This document shows positions 10,700 through 19,557 of a stretch of 64,000 bases of DNA, in pieces. The DNA is taken from assembly GCA_934491515.1 (NCBI GenBank), contig CAKSTF010000003.1, forward strand, positions 62,001 through 126,000, given 5' to 3'. Numbering within the stretch: the stretch's first letter is position 1; every line of letters starts with the position of its first letter. The DNA comes from an uncultured Eubacteriales bacterium (GTDB lineage: Bacteria > Bacillota > Clostridia > Oscillospirales > Acutalibacteraceae). Both the position numbers and the translations under genes were made by a program. The notes beneath the pieces are model-generated. The model made no database searches. It worked only from the letters and a program-made list of their open reading frames with translations, and was not told where the DNA came from.

Positions 10700-10930
10700 T
10701 TAATCCACCTTCATACTGCCGTCTATCATACTGCCCATACGGGAAAGTTTGGAACGCAGGCTGTAATCGTATATAATACCGTCGTTTTCAACTATAAAAC
10801 CGCCGAGAATCGAATCGTCGGTCTTATGCTCAAAGCGGCATTCTCCGTGCTTGTTTTCAATTCCGTCGCACAGTTTTTTATAAAGTGCGTCGTCAAAATT
10901 GCCTGCCGTGGTGATTTTTACGGTTGTCAT
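10700..10930 (-). CDS. atpH: ATP synthase delta subunit, C-terminal domain only
   Basis: The 76 residues match only the C-terminal domain of the F1 delta subunit (OSCP equivalent). They begin as that domain does (VKITTAGNFDDALYKKL) and show DDSILGGFIVEND followed by the YSLRSKLSRMG element. A typical delta is about 180 residues, with an N-terminal six-helix bundle that binds alpha. Here the start codon overlaps the atpF stop by 4 bases (ATGA), so there is no room for the missing domain and no frameshifted remnant of it. The b subunit next door is of normal length, so it is not a b-delta fusion either. The gene is correctly placed between atpF and atpA. Whether the missing domain is encoded elsewhere is unknown. 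Confidence 0.85.
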   Translation of the reverse strand: MTTVKITTAGNFDDALYKKLCDGIENKHGECRFEHKTDDSILGGFIVENDGIIYDYSLRSKLSRMGSMIDGSMKVD

Positions 10931-11433
10931 ACGTTTTCACCTTCGCAGTAATTCTTCAAAAACTCTTCCACAAGAGCCTCGTTATCCTTGCTGTCAACAT
11001 TTCTTGAAAGTATTTTTTCCGACATTTTGACCGCTATCGAAGTTATCTCGCTTTGCGCTTTAAGTATCATACGGTCGTGTTCCGCCTCGGTCTGAACGTG
11101 CGCTTCTTTTACAATATCCGCAGCGCGTGATTTTGCGGCGGTAACTTCCTTTTCGGCGGCAAGACGTGCGTTTTTAAGCTCTTCCTCCGCCTGTGCTTTT
11201 GCCTTTTCCTCCGCTTCCGCTAAGATAGCATCCTTATCGGAATTAAGTTTTTGCGCCGATTCAAGCTGTTCTCTTGCCGCGTTCTGCATTTCGGTAACCT
11301 TTGCCGTGCGTGCGTCAAGAAACTTTTTGACCGGCTTATATACGAGCGCTTTTACGATTATAAACAGCACAAGAATGTTTATTATGTTTATAATCAAATC
11401 TTTAGCCAGCTCGTTTATCGCTATATTTCCCAT
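10927..11433 (-). CDS. atpF: F1Fo ATP synthase b subunit
   Basis: This is the peripheral-stalk subunit. One N-terminal membrane helix (LIINIINILVLFIIVKALVY, about residues 12-31) is followed by the conserved YKPVKKFLDAR and a long charged coiled coil rich in Ala, Glu and Lys to the C-terminus. The 168 residues are the usual size, without any delta-like extension. The Shine-Dalgarno sequence is AAGGGG. The stop overlaps the start of the shortened delta gene by 4 bases. The C-terminal end of b normally binds the C-terminal domain of delta, the only part of delta present here. Confidence 0.95.
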   Translation of the reverse strand: MGNIAINELAKDLIINIINILVLFIIVKALVYKPVKKFLDARTAKVTEMQNAAREQLESAQKLNSDKDAILAEAEEKAKAQAEEELKNARLAAEKEVTAAKSRAADIVKEAHVQTEAEHDRMILKAQSEITSIAVKMSEKILSRNVDSKDNEALVEEFLKNYCEGENV

Positions 11434-11450
11434 TTAAAGTCAGCCCCTTT

Positions 11451-12582
<1,132 letters not shown>

Positions 12583-12612
12583 AAACCGTCATCTCCAAAA
12601 AACAGTTAATTA

Positions 12613-12879
12613 TCATTTTTGTTTTTTTACCGCAGATCTTATCAAAAACAGGACAAGCGCAAACACCGGCATTCCTATAACAAATCCGACAGCGCACATC
12701 TTGATATAGGCAAAATACAGGCTGACTAGCATATAAACGCCTGCGCCGTAAAGCAGCACTTTTACGATAAAAATAAGAATCGCGCGCGATTTTGCGCCCG
12801 AAAGAATACTTGCGGTAAACACCCACAAGAGCACTACCTGCAAGGCGCCGAACGCCATCGCGATAAGCAAAGCCGACAT
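12613..12879 (-). CDS. Small membrane protein at the AtpI position of the atp operon
   Basis: This 88-residue, almost entirely hydrophobic protein has about three to four membrane helices and ends in a short basic tail (IRSAVKKQK). It is the first gene of the atp operon, directly upstream of atpB, the position normally taken by AtpI (ATP synthase protein I), proposed to aid c-ring assembly or Mg2+ supply. Sequence similarity to AtpI is too weak to claim by eye, so the call rests on position, size and topology. The start is ATG with AAAGGAGG about 11 bases upstream, and the operon promoter is about 35 bases further. Confidence 0.6.
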   Translation of the reverse strand: MSALLIAMAFGALQVVLLWVFTASILSGAKSRAILIFIVKVLLYGAGVYMLVSLYFAYIKMCAVGFVIGMPVFALVLFLIRSAVKKQK

Positions 12880-12914
12880 AAAGCGCTTCTCCTCCTTTTA
12901 TCAAAGGTCATAAC

Positions 12915-12943
12915 ATTATATACCCTTATTTCAACAAAGTCAA
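12915..12943 (-). promoter_or_regulatory. Sigma-A promoter of the atp operon
   Basis: On the minus strand: -35 TTGACT (12943-12938), 17 bases, -10 TATAAT (12920-12915, perfect). Confidence 0.88.
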
Positions 12944-12970
12944 GTGCTCCGCCGCGCCTTCGGCACAAAA

Positions 12971-12993
12971 GAAAAAAGCGGCGTTTCCGCCGC
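12971..12993 (-). terminator. Terminator of the carD-like gene
   Basis: GCGGCG-GAAA-CGCCGC on the minus strand, followed by a run of six T. It ends the CarD transcript just before the atp promoter. Confidence 0.85.
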
Positions 12994-13030
12994 AAAAAAA
13001 GACCATTTATACTGCTTTATTCCGTCTGTT

Positions 13031-13534
13031 TTATTCTTCTCCCATGCTGCTTTTTATGTACGGCTCTATTTCCTCACGGGATTTGCCCATGGCAAATGCC
13101 AGTTCGTCGAAAAGCACGTTTTTTGCATGGTTGAACAATGCCTCATCCGCGTTGTGCATCTTTTTACCGGTTTCTTTCCTTTTGCGGCGTTCAAGATAAA
13201 GCGCCCTCAAAACGGAAGCCGTTGCCCTGCGATCGCCCGAGGAGAGCGCCTCGCGATAGGTCTTAAGCCGTTCGGTATCGTTATTTATCCATTCCGCACA
13301 AAGACACGGAAGGTCCTTTATAAGCGCGGCAGCGTCAGACTTATCAATAACATTGTGCAGCCTTGAAACCAAAAGTTCGTTTTGCGTGGGTACAAGCACG
13401 GTCGTGGACTGACCGAAAACCGAAGTAAGCGTATAATAATCCGCGGATGTTTTTCCGATCTGTTTTTTTGAAACATCCGAAATCTTAAAAACTCCCTGTG
13501 CTCCGTAAAGCACATAATCCCCTTGTTTAAACAC
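13031..13534 (-). CDS. CarD/CdnL-family RNA polymerase-binding regulator
   Basis: The N-terminal ~65 residues form a CarD_CdnL_TRCF RNA-polymerase-interacting domain (FKQGDYVLYGAQGVFKI, then YYTLTSVFGQSTTVLVP). The rest is a helical domain (LLVSRLHNVIDKSDAAALI, RERRK-like basic stretches, FDELAFAMGKSREEIEPYI) that in CarD proteins contacts DNA near the upstream edge of the transcription bubble. At 167 residues it has the normal size. Members of this family stabilise open complexes at housekeeping promoters, including rRNA promoters. The start is GTG with AGGGAG 9 bases upstream. It is a single-gene unit with its own promoter and terminator. Confidence 0.88.
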   Translation of the reverse strand: MFKQGDYVLYGAQGVFKISDVSKKQIGKTSADYYTLTSVFGQSTTVLVPTQNELLVSRLHNVIDKSDAAALIKDLPCLCAEWINNDTERLKTYREALSSGDRRATASVLRALYLERRKRKETGKKMHNADEALFNHAKNVLFDELAFAMGKSREEIEPYIKSSMGEE

Positions 13535-13559
13535 TGTTTTCTGCTCCCTTCATATTTTA

Positions 13560-13568
13560 ATTATACCA
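13560..13568 (-). promoter_or_regulatory. Extended -10 promoter of the carD-like gene
   Basis: TGGTATAAT on the minus strand is a perfect extended -10. No good -35 lies 16-18 bases upstream, as is common for this promoter type. Confidence 0.65.
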
Positions 13569-13637
13569 TTTTTGAAGCAGAAACGAAATAGGCAACTTTA
13601 ACAAATATAATCGCCCTTACAATCGGTAAAACAGCAC

Positions 13638-13672
13638 AAAAAGCGCCGTTCTTTTGCAAAACGGCACTTTTT
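13638..13672 (-). terminator. Terminator of the AAC(3)-like gene
   Basis: The stem AAAAAGTGCCGTT / AACGGCGCTTTTT (one G.U pair) with a 9-base loop, ending in TTTTT on the minus strand, lies 17 bases after the stop codon. Confidence 0.8.
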
Positions 13673-13689
13673 AAGCGTATATTATAACT

Positions 13690-14460
13690 CTATAAAGTTT
13701 CGGGCACATCGCCCTTAATAAAGTTTTTGCGGTCTGTCTGATTTTTGCAAAGCGCTATTACCGCGTCATGCGTTTTTGCCGCATCACAGCATATCACGCG
13801 CGCGCAACCCAAAACGCCCTCGTTTTCCGCGCCGCAGTATTTAAGCAGCGGATCGAATTTATGAAAATTCTCCGCTTTCCACCAACCGTTGCAGTAAAGC
13901 ATCCTTTGCAGTACCGTGTTGCCGTCGGCGTCGGTTATCCTTGCCGTGAACGGCGGCGTTGCACGCGGACCGTTCACCTCTTCATCGATGGCGTGTATGT
14001 AGGTGTTCTTTTCCTGACCCACACCCACAAGCAGTATCTTCGCCTTTGCATCGTAAAGACGGTGCCACAGGCTGCTTGTGCGGCTGTTTTGTTCCGATTC
14101 GCCCTTTACGAATTCGGCGGCACCTTTCCCGAAAACCGCCACCGAATGTGTGCAGTGAAGCGACCTTGCGGCGTTCTCTTTTTTAAAGACCGCCTTTGCG
14201 CACAGCGTGGGGTATGTTCCTATGCTGGGCATACTTTGCCGCACGTCAAAACAAGGATTGTCGCGGCCTATGTATCCCCACGTCTGGGTAGGCACTATAT
14301 AAAGTCCGTCATAAAGATATTCGCAGAACGCGTCCAGCATCTTTTCGGCGCCGCCCTCTATTTCTCCGATTGCTTTTAGGGAGGTATGCATAAGCACGGT
14401 ATCCGAATGTGAAATGCCGAATTTTTGCAGCATATCGAAAACGTCCTGTTTTGTGAGCAT
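13690..14460 (-). CDS. AAC(3)-family (YokD-like) N-acetyltransferase
   Basis: This 256-residue protein belongs to the antibiotic_NAT fold: LMHTSLKAIGEIEGGAEKML near residues 24-43, MPSIGTYPTLCAKAV, HCTHSVAVFG, and ILLVGVGQEKNTYIHAIDEE (acetyl-CoA and active-site region with His and Glu). Known members acetylate the 3-amino group of aminoglycosides, but chromosomal homologues such as B. subtilis YokD have no proven resistance role, so a drug substrate should not be assumed. The ATG start follows a strong run GGGGGGGAAGAGG. It is transcribed alone from the promoter at 14496-14523. Confidence 0.85.
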   Translation of the reverse strand: MLTKQDVFDMLQKFGISHSDTVLMHTSLKAIGEIEGGAEKMLDAFCEYLYDGLYIVPTQTWGYIGRDNPCFDVRQSMPSIGTYPTLCAKAVFKKENAARSLHCTHSVAVFGKGAAEFVKGESEQNSRTSSLWHRLYDAKAKILLVGVGQEKNTYIHAIDEEVNGPRATPPFTARITDADGNTVLQRMLYCNGWWKAENFHKFDPLLKYCGAENEGVLGCARVICCDAAKTHDAVIALCKNQTDRKNFIKGDVPETL

Positions 14461-14495
14461 CCTCTTCCCCCCCTATAAAAACTGTTCTGTTTTAA

Positions 14496-14523
14496 TTTAT
14501 ACATACAAAAGAAAATATTTCAA
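14496..14523 (-). promoter_or_regulatory. Promoter of the AAC(3)-like gene
   Basis: On the minus strand: TTGAAA (14523-14518), 16 bases, TATAAA (14501-14496). Confidence 0.7.
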
Positions 14524-14579
14524 GCAATATTGCAAAAACCGCAACTTTTGCATTTAAAAATTACGGTTTTTAAGATAAA

Positions 14580-14614
14580 AGCCGCGATTTCCGAACACAA
14601 CGGAAACCGCGGCT
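14580..14614 (-). terminator. Terminator of the YitT-family gene
   Basis: A 14-bp stem (AGCCGCGGTTTCCG / CGGAAATCGCGGCT, one G.T) with a 7-base loop is followed by TTTATCTT on the minus strand, 18 bases after the gene. Confidence 0.85.
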
Positions 14615-14632
14615 GCAGTTTATCACATACAA

Positions 14633-15526
14633 TTATTTTATGCGCTTGAAATTTCCCACCGTTCCGCTTACATTCCGTTCTATACAGAAAGTATTCGGAT
14701 ACTCGGCTATTATGTTTTCAAAATCTACGCGCTGGTTTTTGTTTATAAGGCAGATAAGCACCGTTTTTTCCTTACCGGAATACACGCCCGTACCTTTAAG
14801 TTTTGTTGCCGAATGGTGAAGTTCCTCGGTTATCCTTTTTTCTATTTCTCCGGAATGTTCGGTAATAATGGTAACCTCGCAGGCGGATTTCGATTCTTTA
14901 AGCATCATAGAACCTACAAAACTTGAAAGGAAACAATAGAACATACAAAGGCAAACCGGTTTAAGATTATACACGGTAACGCCGTTTACGGTTTGTGCAT
15001 AAACAAAATAGGATGAAAAAGCAACCACAACGTTAAGTGAGAAGGTCACCCAGAAAAAGTTAAGGTAAGGATTTTTCTTTGCCGCAATCCTGGCCACTAC
15101 ATCGGTGCCGCCGGTGCAGGCGTCGAGGCTAAAAAGTACACCATATATAAATCCGCTTAAAAGACCTGCGATTATTACGGGGTATATGGTATCAACATTA
15201 TTTGCGTTATATGCAAACGCGCCGAGTATGTCCGTTTTTTGAAGCACAAGATATGAAAAAGAATACATAAGCGAAAAGAACATCGACCGTATCGCAAAGC
15301 GCCTGCTTACAAGGAAAAAAGCAACAACGCAAAGCGGCGTGTTTATAAGCAGCGACATATAGCCTATCGAAAAATGCAGTTTGTACTGTATCATTACGGC
15401 AACGCCGTTAATGCCAGCAGGCGCAAAGTTATTGGGCACTATAAAAAGCGTGTAGTTAAGTGCCAGCAAAACGCCCATTGCCGCAATCAACAGATATTTT
15501 ACCGTTATATTTTCCTTTATTTTCAT
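14633..15526 (-). CDS. YitT-family membrane protein (DUF161 plus DUF2179)
   Basis: The 297 residues consist of about five to six membrane helices (two YitT_membrane/DUF161 units, e.g. AGINGVAVMIQYK and SLDACTGGTDVVARI) followed by a soluble C-terminal DUF2179 domain of about 80 residues (SKSACEVTIITEHSGEIEKR, TGVYSGKEKTVLICLIN). DUF2179 is a PII-like small domain thought to bind a ligand. The transport substrate of the family is unknown. The frame is open to a GTG at 15535, but this lies in the AAAGGTGG Shine-Dalgarno; the ATG at 15526 is used. It is monocistronic, with promoter at 15585-15613 and terminator at 14580-14614. Confidence 0.88.
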   Translation of the reverse strand: MKIKENITVKYLLIAAMGVLLALNYTLFIVPNNFAPAGINGVAVMIQYKLHFSIGYMSLLINTPLCVVAFFLVSRRFAIRSMFFSLMYSFSYLVLQKTDILGAFAYNANNVDTIYPVIIAGLLSGFIYGVLFSLDACTGGTDVVARIAAKKNPYLNFFWVTFSLNVVVAFSSYFVYAQTVNGVTVYNLKPVCLCMFYCFLSSFVGSMMLKESKSACEVTIITEHSGEIEKRITEELHHSATKLKGTGVYSGKEKTVLICLINKNQRVDFENIIAEYPNTFCIERNVSGTVGNFKRIK

Positions 15527-15584
15527 AAATGCCACCTTTACTGCCGAAACACCCTTTTACGGCACTGTATTCACCCTCCATGCA

Positions 15585-15613
15585 ATTATAACACCGCCCT
15601 TTTACACTTTCAA
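15585..15613 (-). promoter_or_regulatory. Promoter of the YitT-family gene
   Basis: On the minus strand: TTGAAA (15613-15608), 17 bases, TATAAT (15590-15585). The leader to the ATG is about 55 bases. Confidence 0.85.
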
Positions 15614-15837
15614 ATTACTATATACATATAACAAATATAGTTAAACATCTATAAAGAAACCCTGCCGCTTACACGGCAGGGTCAATAACATACATTATAT
15701 TGTTTTGTTGTTAGGTGTTTTCGTCCGAACGACACAAAAGCAGTATACCGCCGACAAGGCTTACAAAAATCAACGCGCAGATTTTAAGACCGGTACCGAC
15801 GATCCGAAGATTTGAAAAATTTTTAGTTTTTATTATT
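15614..15837 (-). other. Gene-free stretch with a possible remnant reading frame
   Basis: No normal gene is seen. On the minus strand a frame from about 15840 to the TAA near 15717 encodes a peptide ending in one plausible membrane helix (LKICALIFVSLVGGILLLC followed by RSDENT). It has no ATG or GTG start and no ribosome site, and it begins at the NSS terminator. It may be a decayed small gene, a small RNA or chance. The extra terminator at 15660-15681 hints that this stretch is, or was, transcribed. Confidence 0.3.
15660..15681 (-). terminator. Second terminator downstream of the NSS transporter
   Basis: CCCTGCCG-TGTAAG-CGGCAGGG, a perfect 8-bp stem, is followed by TTTCTTTAT on the minus strand. 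It lies about 180 bases after the first NSS terminator. Confidence 0.75.
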
Positions 15838-15868
15838 AAAAAGGAGACCTGTACGGGTCTCCTTTTTT
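15838..15868 (-). terminator. Terminator of the NSS transporter gene
   Basis: An 11-bp stem AAAAGGAGACC / GGTCTCCTTTT with a 6-base loop and a T-run on the minus strand, 12 bases after the stop codon. Confidence 0.88.
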
Positions 15869-15880
15869 AAAGTTTAAAAT

Positions 15881-17221
15881 CTACCAATTAAACGTTATCA
15901 TACCGTAAACGTACAGCACGATAACCACCGCGGGGACTACAAAGCGGAAAACCGGTTTCATCCAGTTGCGCACTTTAAGTCCCTTGCCGGCATTCGCTTC
16001 GGCAACAAAGTTGTCCCAACCCCAGCCGAAACGGTTGCAGCAGAAAAGAGCAAATATAAGTGAACCAAGCGGCAGGATATTGTTTGAAACCAAAAAGTCC
16101 CAGAAATCCATAAAGTTGCTGCCCTCCGCAAACGGTTCAAAGGGTATAACGCCCGACCATCCGAGTGCCGTTGTAAGCGCTATGCAGAACACGCCGATAC
16201 CGCACACGATACAGCCTTTCGGTCTGCTCCATCTGGTTTTTTCGCGAACCATTGCAAGTATGTTTTCGCACACCGCAAGAACCGTTGACATGGCGGCGAA
16301 CACCATAAACAGGAAGAAGAGCGAGCCCCACCAACGGCCGCCTTTCATATGATTAAAGACGGTGGCCATTGTATCAAACAGCAAGCCGGGGCCTGCAGTA
16401 ACCTCTACATTATAGGTAAAGCACGCAGGGAATATAATAAGTCCCGCCATAACGGCAACCAGCGTATCCAAAGTGATAACGTTTGCACTCTCGCCCAAAA
16501 GGGAATGGTCTTTACCTACATAACTGCCGAATATCGCCATACTTCCCATACCCACGCTTAAAGTAAAGAAAGCCTGGTTCATGGCGGCAACTATTACTTC
16601 GCCGTTTATTTTCGAAAACTTGGGTACAAGATAGAATTTAAGTCCCGAACCTGCGCCCGACATTGTAAAACTGTTCACCATTAAAATGAGCATTAAACCG
16701 AGAAGCGCCACCATCATATACTTTGTAACGCGTTCAAGTCCGCCCTGAAGTTTAAACATAAGAACTATAAATGCGATTGCCACGGTAATGCCCATATAAC
16801 CTACGTTTATCGAGGTCGAAGTCGCCATATTTATAAATCCCGGCACGTCGGTTCTGCCGGTTAAATAGCGAACAAAATAATATATTATCCAGCCGGTTAC
16901 AACGGTGTAAAACGCCATAAGCGCAATATTGCCCAAAAGGGAGGCGTAACCGTGTATATGCCACTTCTGCCCCTTCTTTTCAAGCTTTTGGTACATATTA
17001 AGCGGGCTTGTCTGAGCCGCGCGCCCTATGGCAAATTCCATCGTCATAACGGGAAGTCCCAAAAGCAGCAGGCATAATATGTAAATAAGCACAAACCCAC
17101 CGCCGCCGTACTGGCCGCACATCCACGGAAATTTCCACACATTGCCGCAGCCTATGGCACAACCCGCACTAAGCAGGATAAATCCCAGGCGGCTGCCTAA
17201 ACGTTCTCTACTCTCTTCCAT
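15881..17221 (-). CDS. Neurotransmitter:sodium symporter (NSS/SNF) family transporter
   Basis: This is a Na+-coupled amino-acid symporter of the LeuT fold. The first helix has the unwound signature AIGCGNVWKFPWMCGQYGGG (the GxGNxWRFP-type motif that binds Na+ and substrate). About eleven further hydrophobic segments follow, and the cytoplasmic loop motifs SPLNMYQKL and ETAG-like GPGLLFDTMA are recognisable. The 446 residues fit the short bacterial NSS type. The ATG at 17233 is rejected because it lies in the GGAGGAG ribosome site; the next in-frame ATG at 17221 is used. The substrate cannot be told from sequence. It is transcribed alone from 17279-17307. Confidence 0.9.
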   Translation of the reverse strand: MEESRERLGSRLGFILLSAGCAIGCGNVWKFPWMCGQYGGGGFVLIYILCLLLLGLPVMTMEFAIGRAAQTSPLNMYQKLEKKGQKWHIHGYASLLGNIALMAFYTVVTGWIIYYFVRYLTGRTDVPGFINMATSTSINVGYMGITVAIAFIVLMFKLQGGLERVTKYMMVALLGLMLILMVNSFTMSGAGSGLKFYLVPKFSKINGEVIVAAMNQAFFTLSVGMGSMAIFGSYVGKDHSLLGESANVITLDTLVAVMAGLIIFPACFTYNVEVTAGPGLLFDTMATVFNHMKGGRWWGSLFFLFMVFAAMSTVLAVCENILAMVREKTRWSRPKGCIVCGIGVFCIALTTALGWSGVIPFEPFAEGSNFMDFWDFLVSNNILPLGSLIFALFCCNRFGWGWDNFVAEANAGKGLKVRNWMKPVFRFVVPAVVIVLYVYGMITFNW

Positions 17222-17278
17222 AATCTCCTCCATAAACAGTAAAATATATTTTTATGCCTCTTGTGACAAATTTAGTTA

Positions 17279-17307
17279 AGTTTATCCCTTATAAAGGCAA
17301 AAGTCAA
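17279..17307 (-). promoter_or_regulatory. Promoter of the NSS transporter gene
   Basis: On the minus strand: TTGACT (17307-17302), 17 bases, TAAACT (17284-17279). Confidence 0.6.
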
Positions 17308-17328
17308 TGCCGTTTTTCCGTCAGCGTC

Positions 17329-19377
17329 TTAAAGCACGCCCTTAAAATAAAGTCCGCGCGTAAATTTTTCTGCGGGCTGCCCGCCGTTTTTGTATGCTTT
17401 AAGAATTCTTTCCGCTTCCTCGCGGCTTTCATCCGTAAAACTTAAAATAAGATAATCCACACCCTTTATTTCCGAAAGGCGGTCCGCAAGGTACACCGGC
17501 GCGGAATTATAAAGTTCGCTGTAACCATCGCGGCACCTGACCGGGAAATTTACACCCATACGGTCGGTCAAAAAACCTTTTTTGTCACACTCGGTGCAGC
17601 TTCTGCCGTTTTTAAGCGGACAGTTTACCGTAAGCATAAGCGGAAGTCTGCCGTAAGCAAAAACACCTTTTTTAAGTTTTGTTTTTACTTTTCCTATGTC
17701 CGAAAGGGTGAGTTCCGCCGAAAGCGTTACCGCCGAAAGCCCCATATCGCCAAAAACAGCCGCTGCCGCATCGTTTGCGACATTAAGACCTATATCACCT
17801 ATTACTTTCATTCCGACAGCCAAAGCGTCCGCCGCTGCGGAAATATTGCCGCAAAGCGCATACTCTACGCCGCTTTTTTTAAGATACGAAAGTCTTTTTT
17901 TAAGCGCTTCGTCGTCCCTTATGTATCGGGGTGCGTCGGTAATTTTAAGAATATTTTCGGGCAAATCGGGAAAATCATACTGCGCGGGCAATATAATACC
18001 GTCTGTATTTTCCGTGTTTTCGGGTATCATATCGGGGCTTAAAAAGCGTGCAAATATCTTTACATCTTCTCCGTGAACGCGGTCTTTCACCGTAATTTCC
18101 GCCTTTTCTTTACGGCGGAAGGGCGGCGCAGACCTTTTAATGTCCAGTTCCTCTGTCGCTTTTCTCCTGATGCCGTTAAGAACCGAAGCCGGAACAAAAA
18201 GCCCGTCTTCTATATTCACATCTGTTTTTTCTGCAAAATACGGCGTACCGCCGAGTTTTGCAAGCGCCGCCGCGGAGGCGGCTTTATCGGTAGGTTTGTT
18301 CTGCGCGGTCTGCGGAGGTTCGGCACCCACCGAAACCGAATATTCACCGCAGGAATATGAAACCGTTATTTTTGCGTTCTTTTTTATGTCGGAAGTAATA
18401 CAAAGCGGTATATTCTGCCTTTCGGCACGGTATATTTTGTGAATTTCCGCAAACGCTTCGCGGGCGGCTGTCACATCTTCTTTTGTTCTTATGCCGAACA
18501 TTTCCCTGCCGGTTCTTCCGTTAAAATAGCCTTTTGTAAAACCGGAACGCGAAAAGACCGAAGAAAGCAGTGATTTAAGATTTTCGTCCGCTTTTCCGCT
18601 TTCAGACGCCTGCCTTACCGCAGCCGTTGCCGCGGCAACATATTCGGGGCGCTTCATCCGCCCTTCTATTTTAAGGGAAGCCACGCCCATGTTTTCAAGT
18701 TCCGGTACCTTGTCAATAAGCGAAAGGTCTTTAAGACTCAGGTCATGCCCCGTGCCGCCCGATGCCGAAAACGGCAGCCTGCACGGACCTGCGCAAAGAC
18801 CGCGGTTGCCGCTGCGGCGGCCTAACACAGCCGACAGCAGGCATTGTCCCGAGACGCACATACAAAGCGCACCGTGAACAAAACATTCAACTTCCGTTTG
18901 GCATTTGCGGGCAGCCGCACAGAATTTTTTAAGTTCCGTGCCGCTTAATTCGCGCGATGTTACCACCCTTGAAAAACCGATATTTTTTAAAAACGGCAGT
19001 GCCGCCGGCGTGTGCACGGTCATCTGTGTGGAAGCGTGTATTTCTATATCGGGAAAAGCCTTTCCTATAACATAAGAAAGCCCTGCGTCGGCAAGGATAA
19101 TGCCGTCAACCCCTATATCGTTTGCATATTCGGCAAGGGCAAGAGCCTCTTCAAATTCGCTGTTTTTTATCATTATATTAAGGGTAAGATATACCTTTAC
19201 CCCTCTTATATGGCAGTAACTTACAGCCTCTTTTAAGGCGGCGTTATCGAAATTGCCGGCGTTTCTGCGCGCCGAAAATTCGGTAGAACCTATATATACC
19301 GCGTCGGCACCGCTTCTTACCGCGGCAACAAGCGCTTCAAAATTTCCTGCAGGCGACAAAACTTCCGCTTTCGGCAT
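17329..19377 (-). CDS. Peptidase U32 family protein with DUF3656 domain (RlhA-like)
   Basis: The N-terminal TIM-barrel-like half is U32: EVLSPAGNFEALVAAVRSGA at the start, then HASTQMTVHTP, then VECFVHGALCMCVSGQCLLS, and SGNRGLCAGPCR near residues 200-210, giving the conserved cysteines. The C-terminal half (about 300-682) corresponds to the extra DUF3656-type region of long U32 proteins, with an additional cysteine cluster CPLKNGRSCTECDKKG near residue 600. U32 proteins were named collagenases, but characterised members act in RNA hydroxylation (RlhA, TrhP), and an Fe-S role of the cysteines is likely. The ATG start has an AAAGGAGG site. It is divergent from apgM. Confidence 0.88.
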   Translation of the reverse strand: MPKAEVLSPAGNFEALVAAVRSGADAVYIGSTEFSARRNAGNFDNAALKEAVSYCHIRGVKVYLTLNIMIKNSEFEEALALAEYANDIGVDGIILADAGLSYVIGKAFPDIEIHASTQMTVHTPAALPFLKNIGFSRVVTSRELSGTELKKFCAAARKCQTEVECFVHGALCMCVSGQCLLSAVLGRRSGNRGLCAGPCRLPFSASGGTGHDLSLKDLSLIDKVPELENMGVASLKIEGRMKRPEYVAAATAAVRQASESGKADENLKSLLSSVFSRSGFTKGYFNGRTGREMFGIRTKEDVTAAREAFAEIHKIYRAERQNIPLCITSDIKKNAKITVSYSCGEYSVSVGAEPPQTAQNKPTDKAASAAALAKLGGTPYFAEKTDVNIEDGLFVPASVLNGIRRKATEELDIKRSAPPFRRKEKAEITVKDRVHGEDVKIFARFLSPDMIPENTENTDGIILPAQYDFPDLPENILKITDAPRYIRDDEALKKRLSYLKKSGVEYALCGNISAAADALAVGMKVIGDIGLNVANDAAAAVFGDMGLSAVTLSAELTLSDIGKVKTKLKKGVFAYGRLPLMLTVNCPLKNGRSCTECDKKGFLTDRMGVNFPVRCRDGYSELYNSAPVYLADRLSEIKGVDYLILSFTDESREEAERILKAYKNGGQPAEKFTRGLYFKGVL

Positions 19378-19464
19378 ATCTTTTCCCCTCCTTTGTACGG
19401 GTCGGTATTTAAGTACGCTTACTATAATATAACAAATCCGACCGAAATAAAAGCAAAAAATATC

Positions 19465-19492
19465 TTTACATATGAAAAATAAGTGTTATAAT
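19465..19492 (+). promoter_or_regulatory. Promoter of the apgM-like gene
   Basis: TTTACA (19465-19470), 16 bases, TATAAT (19487-19492). The leader to the start codon is about 60 bases. Confidence 0.8.
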
Positions 19493-19557
19493 GTAGTTGA
19501 TTTCAAATACAGTGTGTTTGACTCAAATACAATATTGCGTAGGAGGCAGAACAAAAT

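Noticed and set aside
10700..10930. Frameshift or sequencing error explaining the short delta subunit
   Set aside because: The atpF frame is full length and overlaps the delta start by 4 bases, so no lost upstream part fits between them.
9935..10951. Plus-strand open frame of about 340 codons opposite atpA and atpH
   Set aside because: Antisense shadow of well-identified ATP synthase genes; the product has no family-like motif.
13690..14460. Acquired aminoglycoside-resistance gene
   Set aside because: The gene sits in its own housekeeping-style unit with no mobile-element signs and resembles chromosomal YokD-type proteins, so transfer or resistance cannot be claimed.
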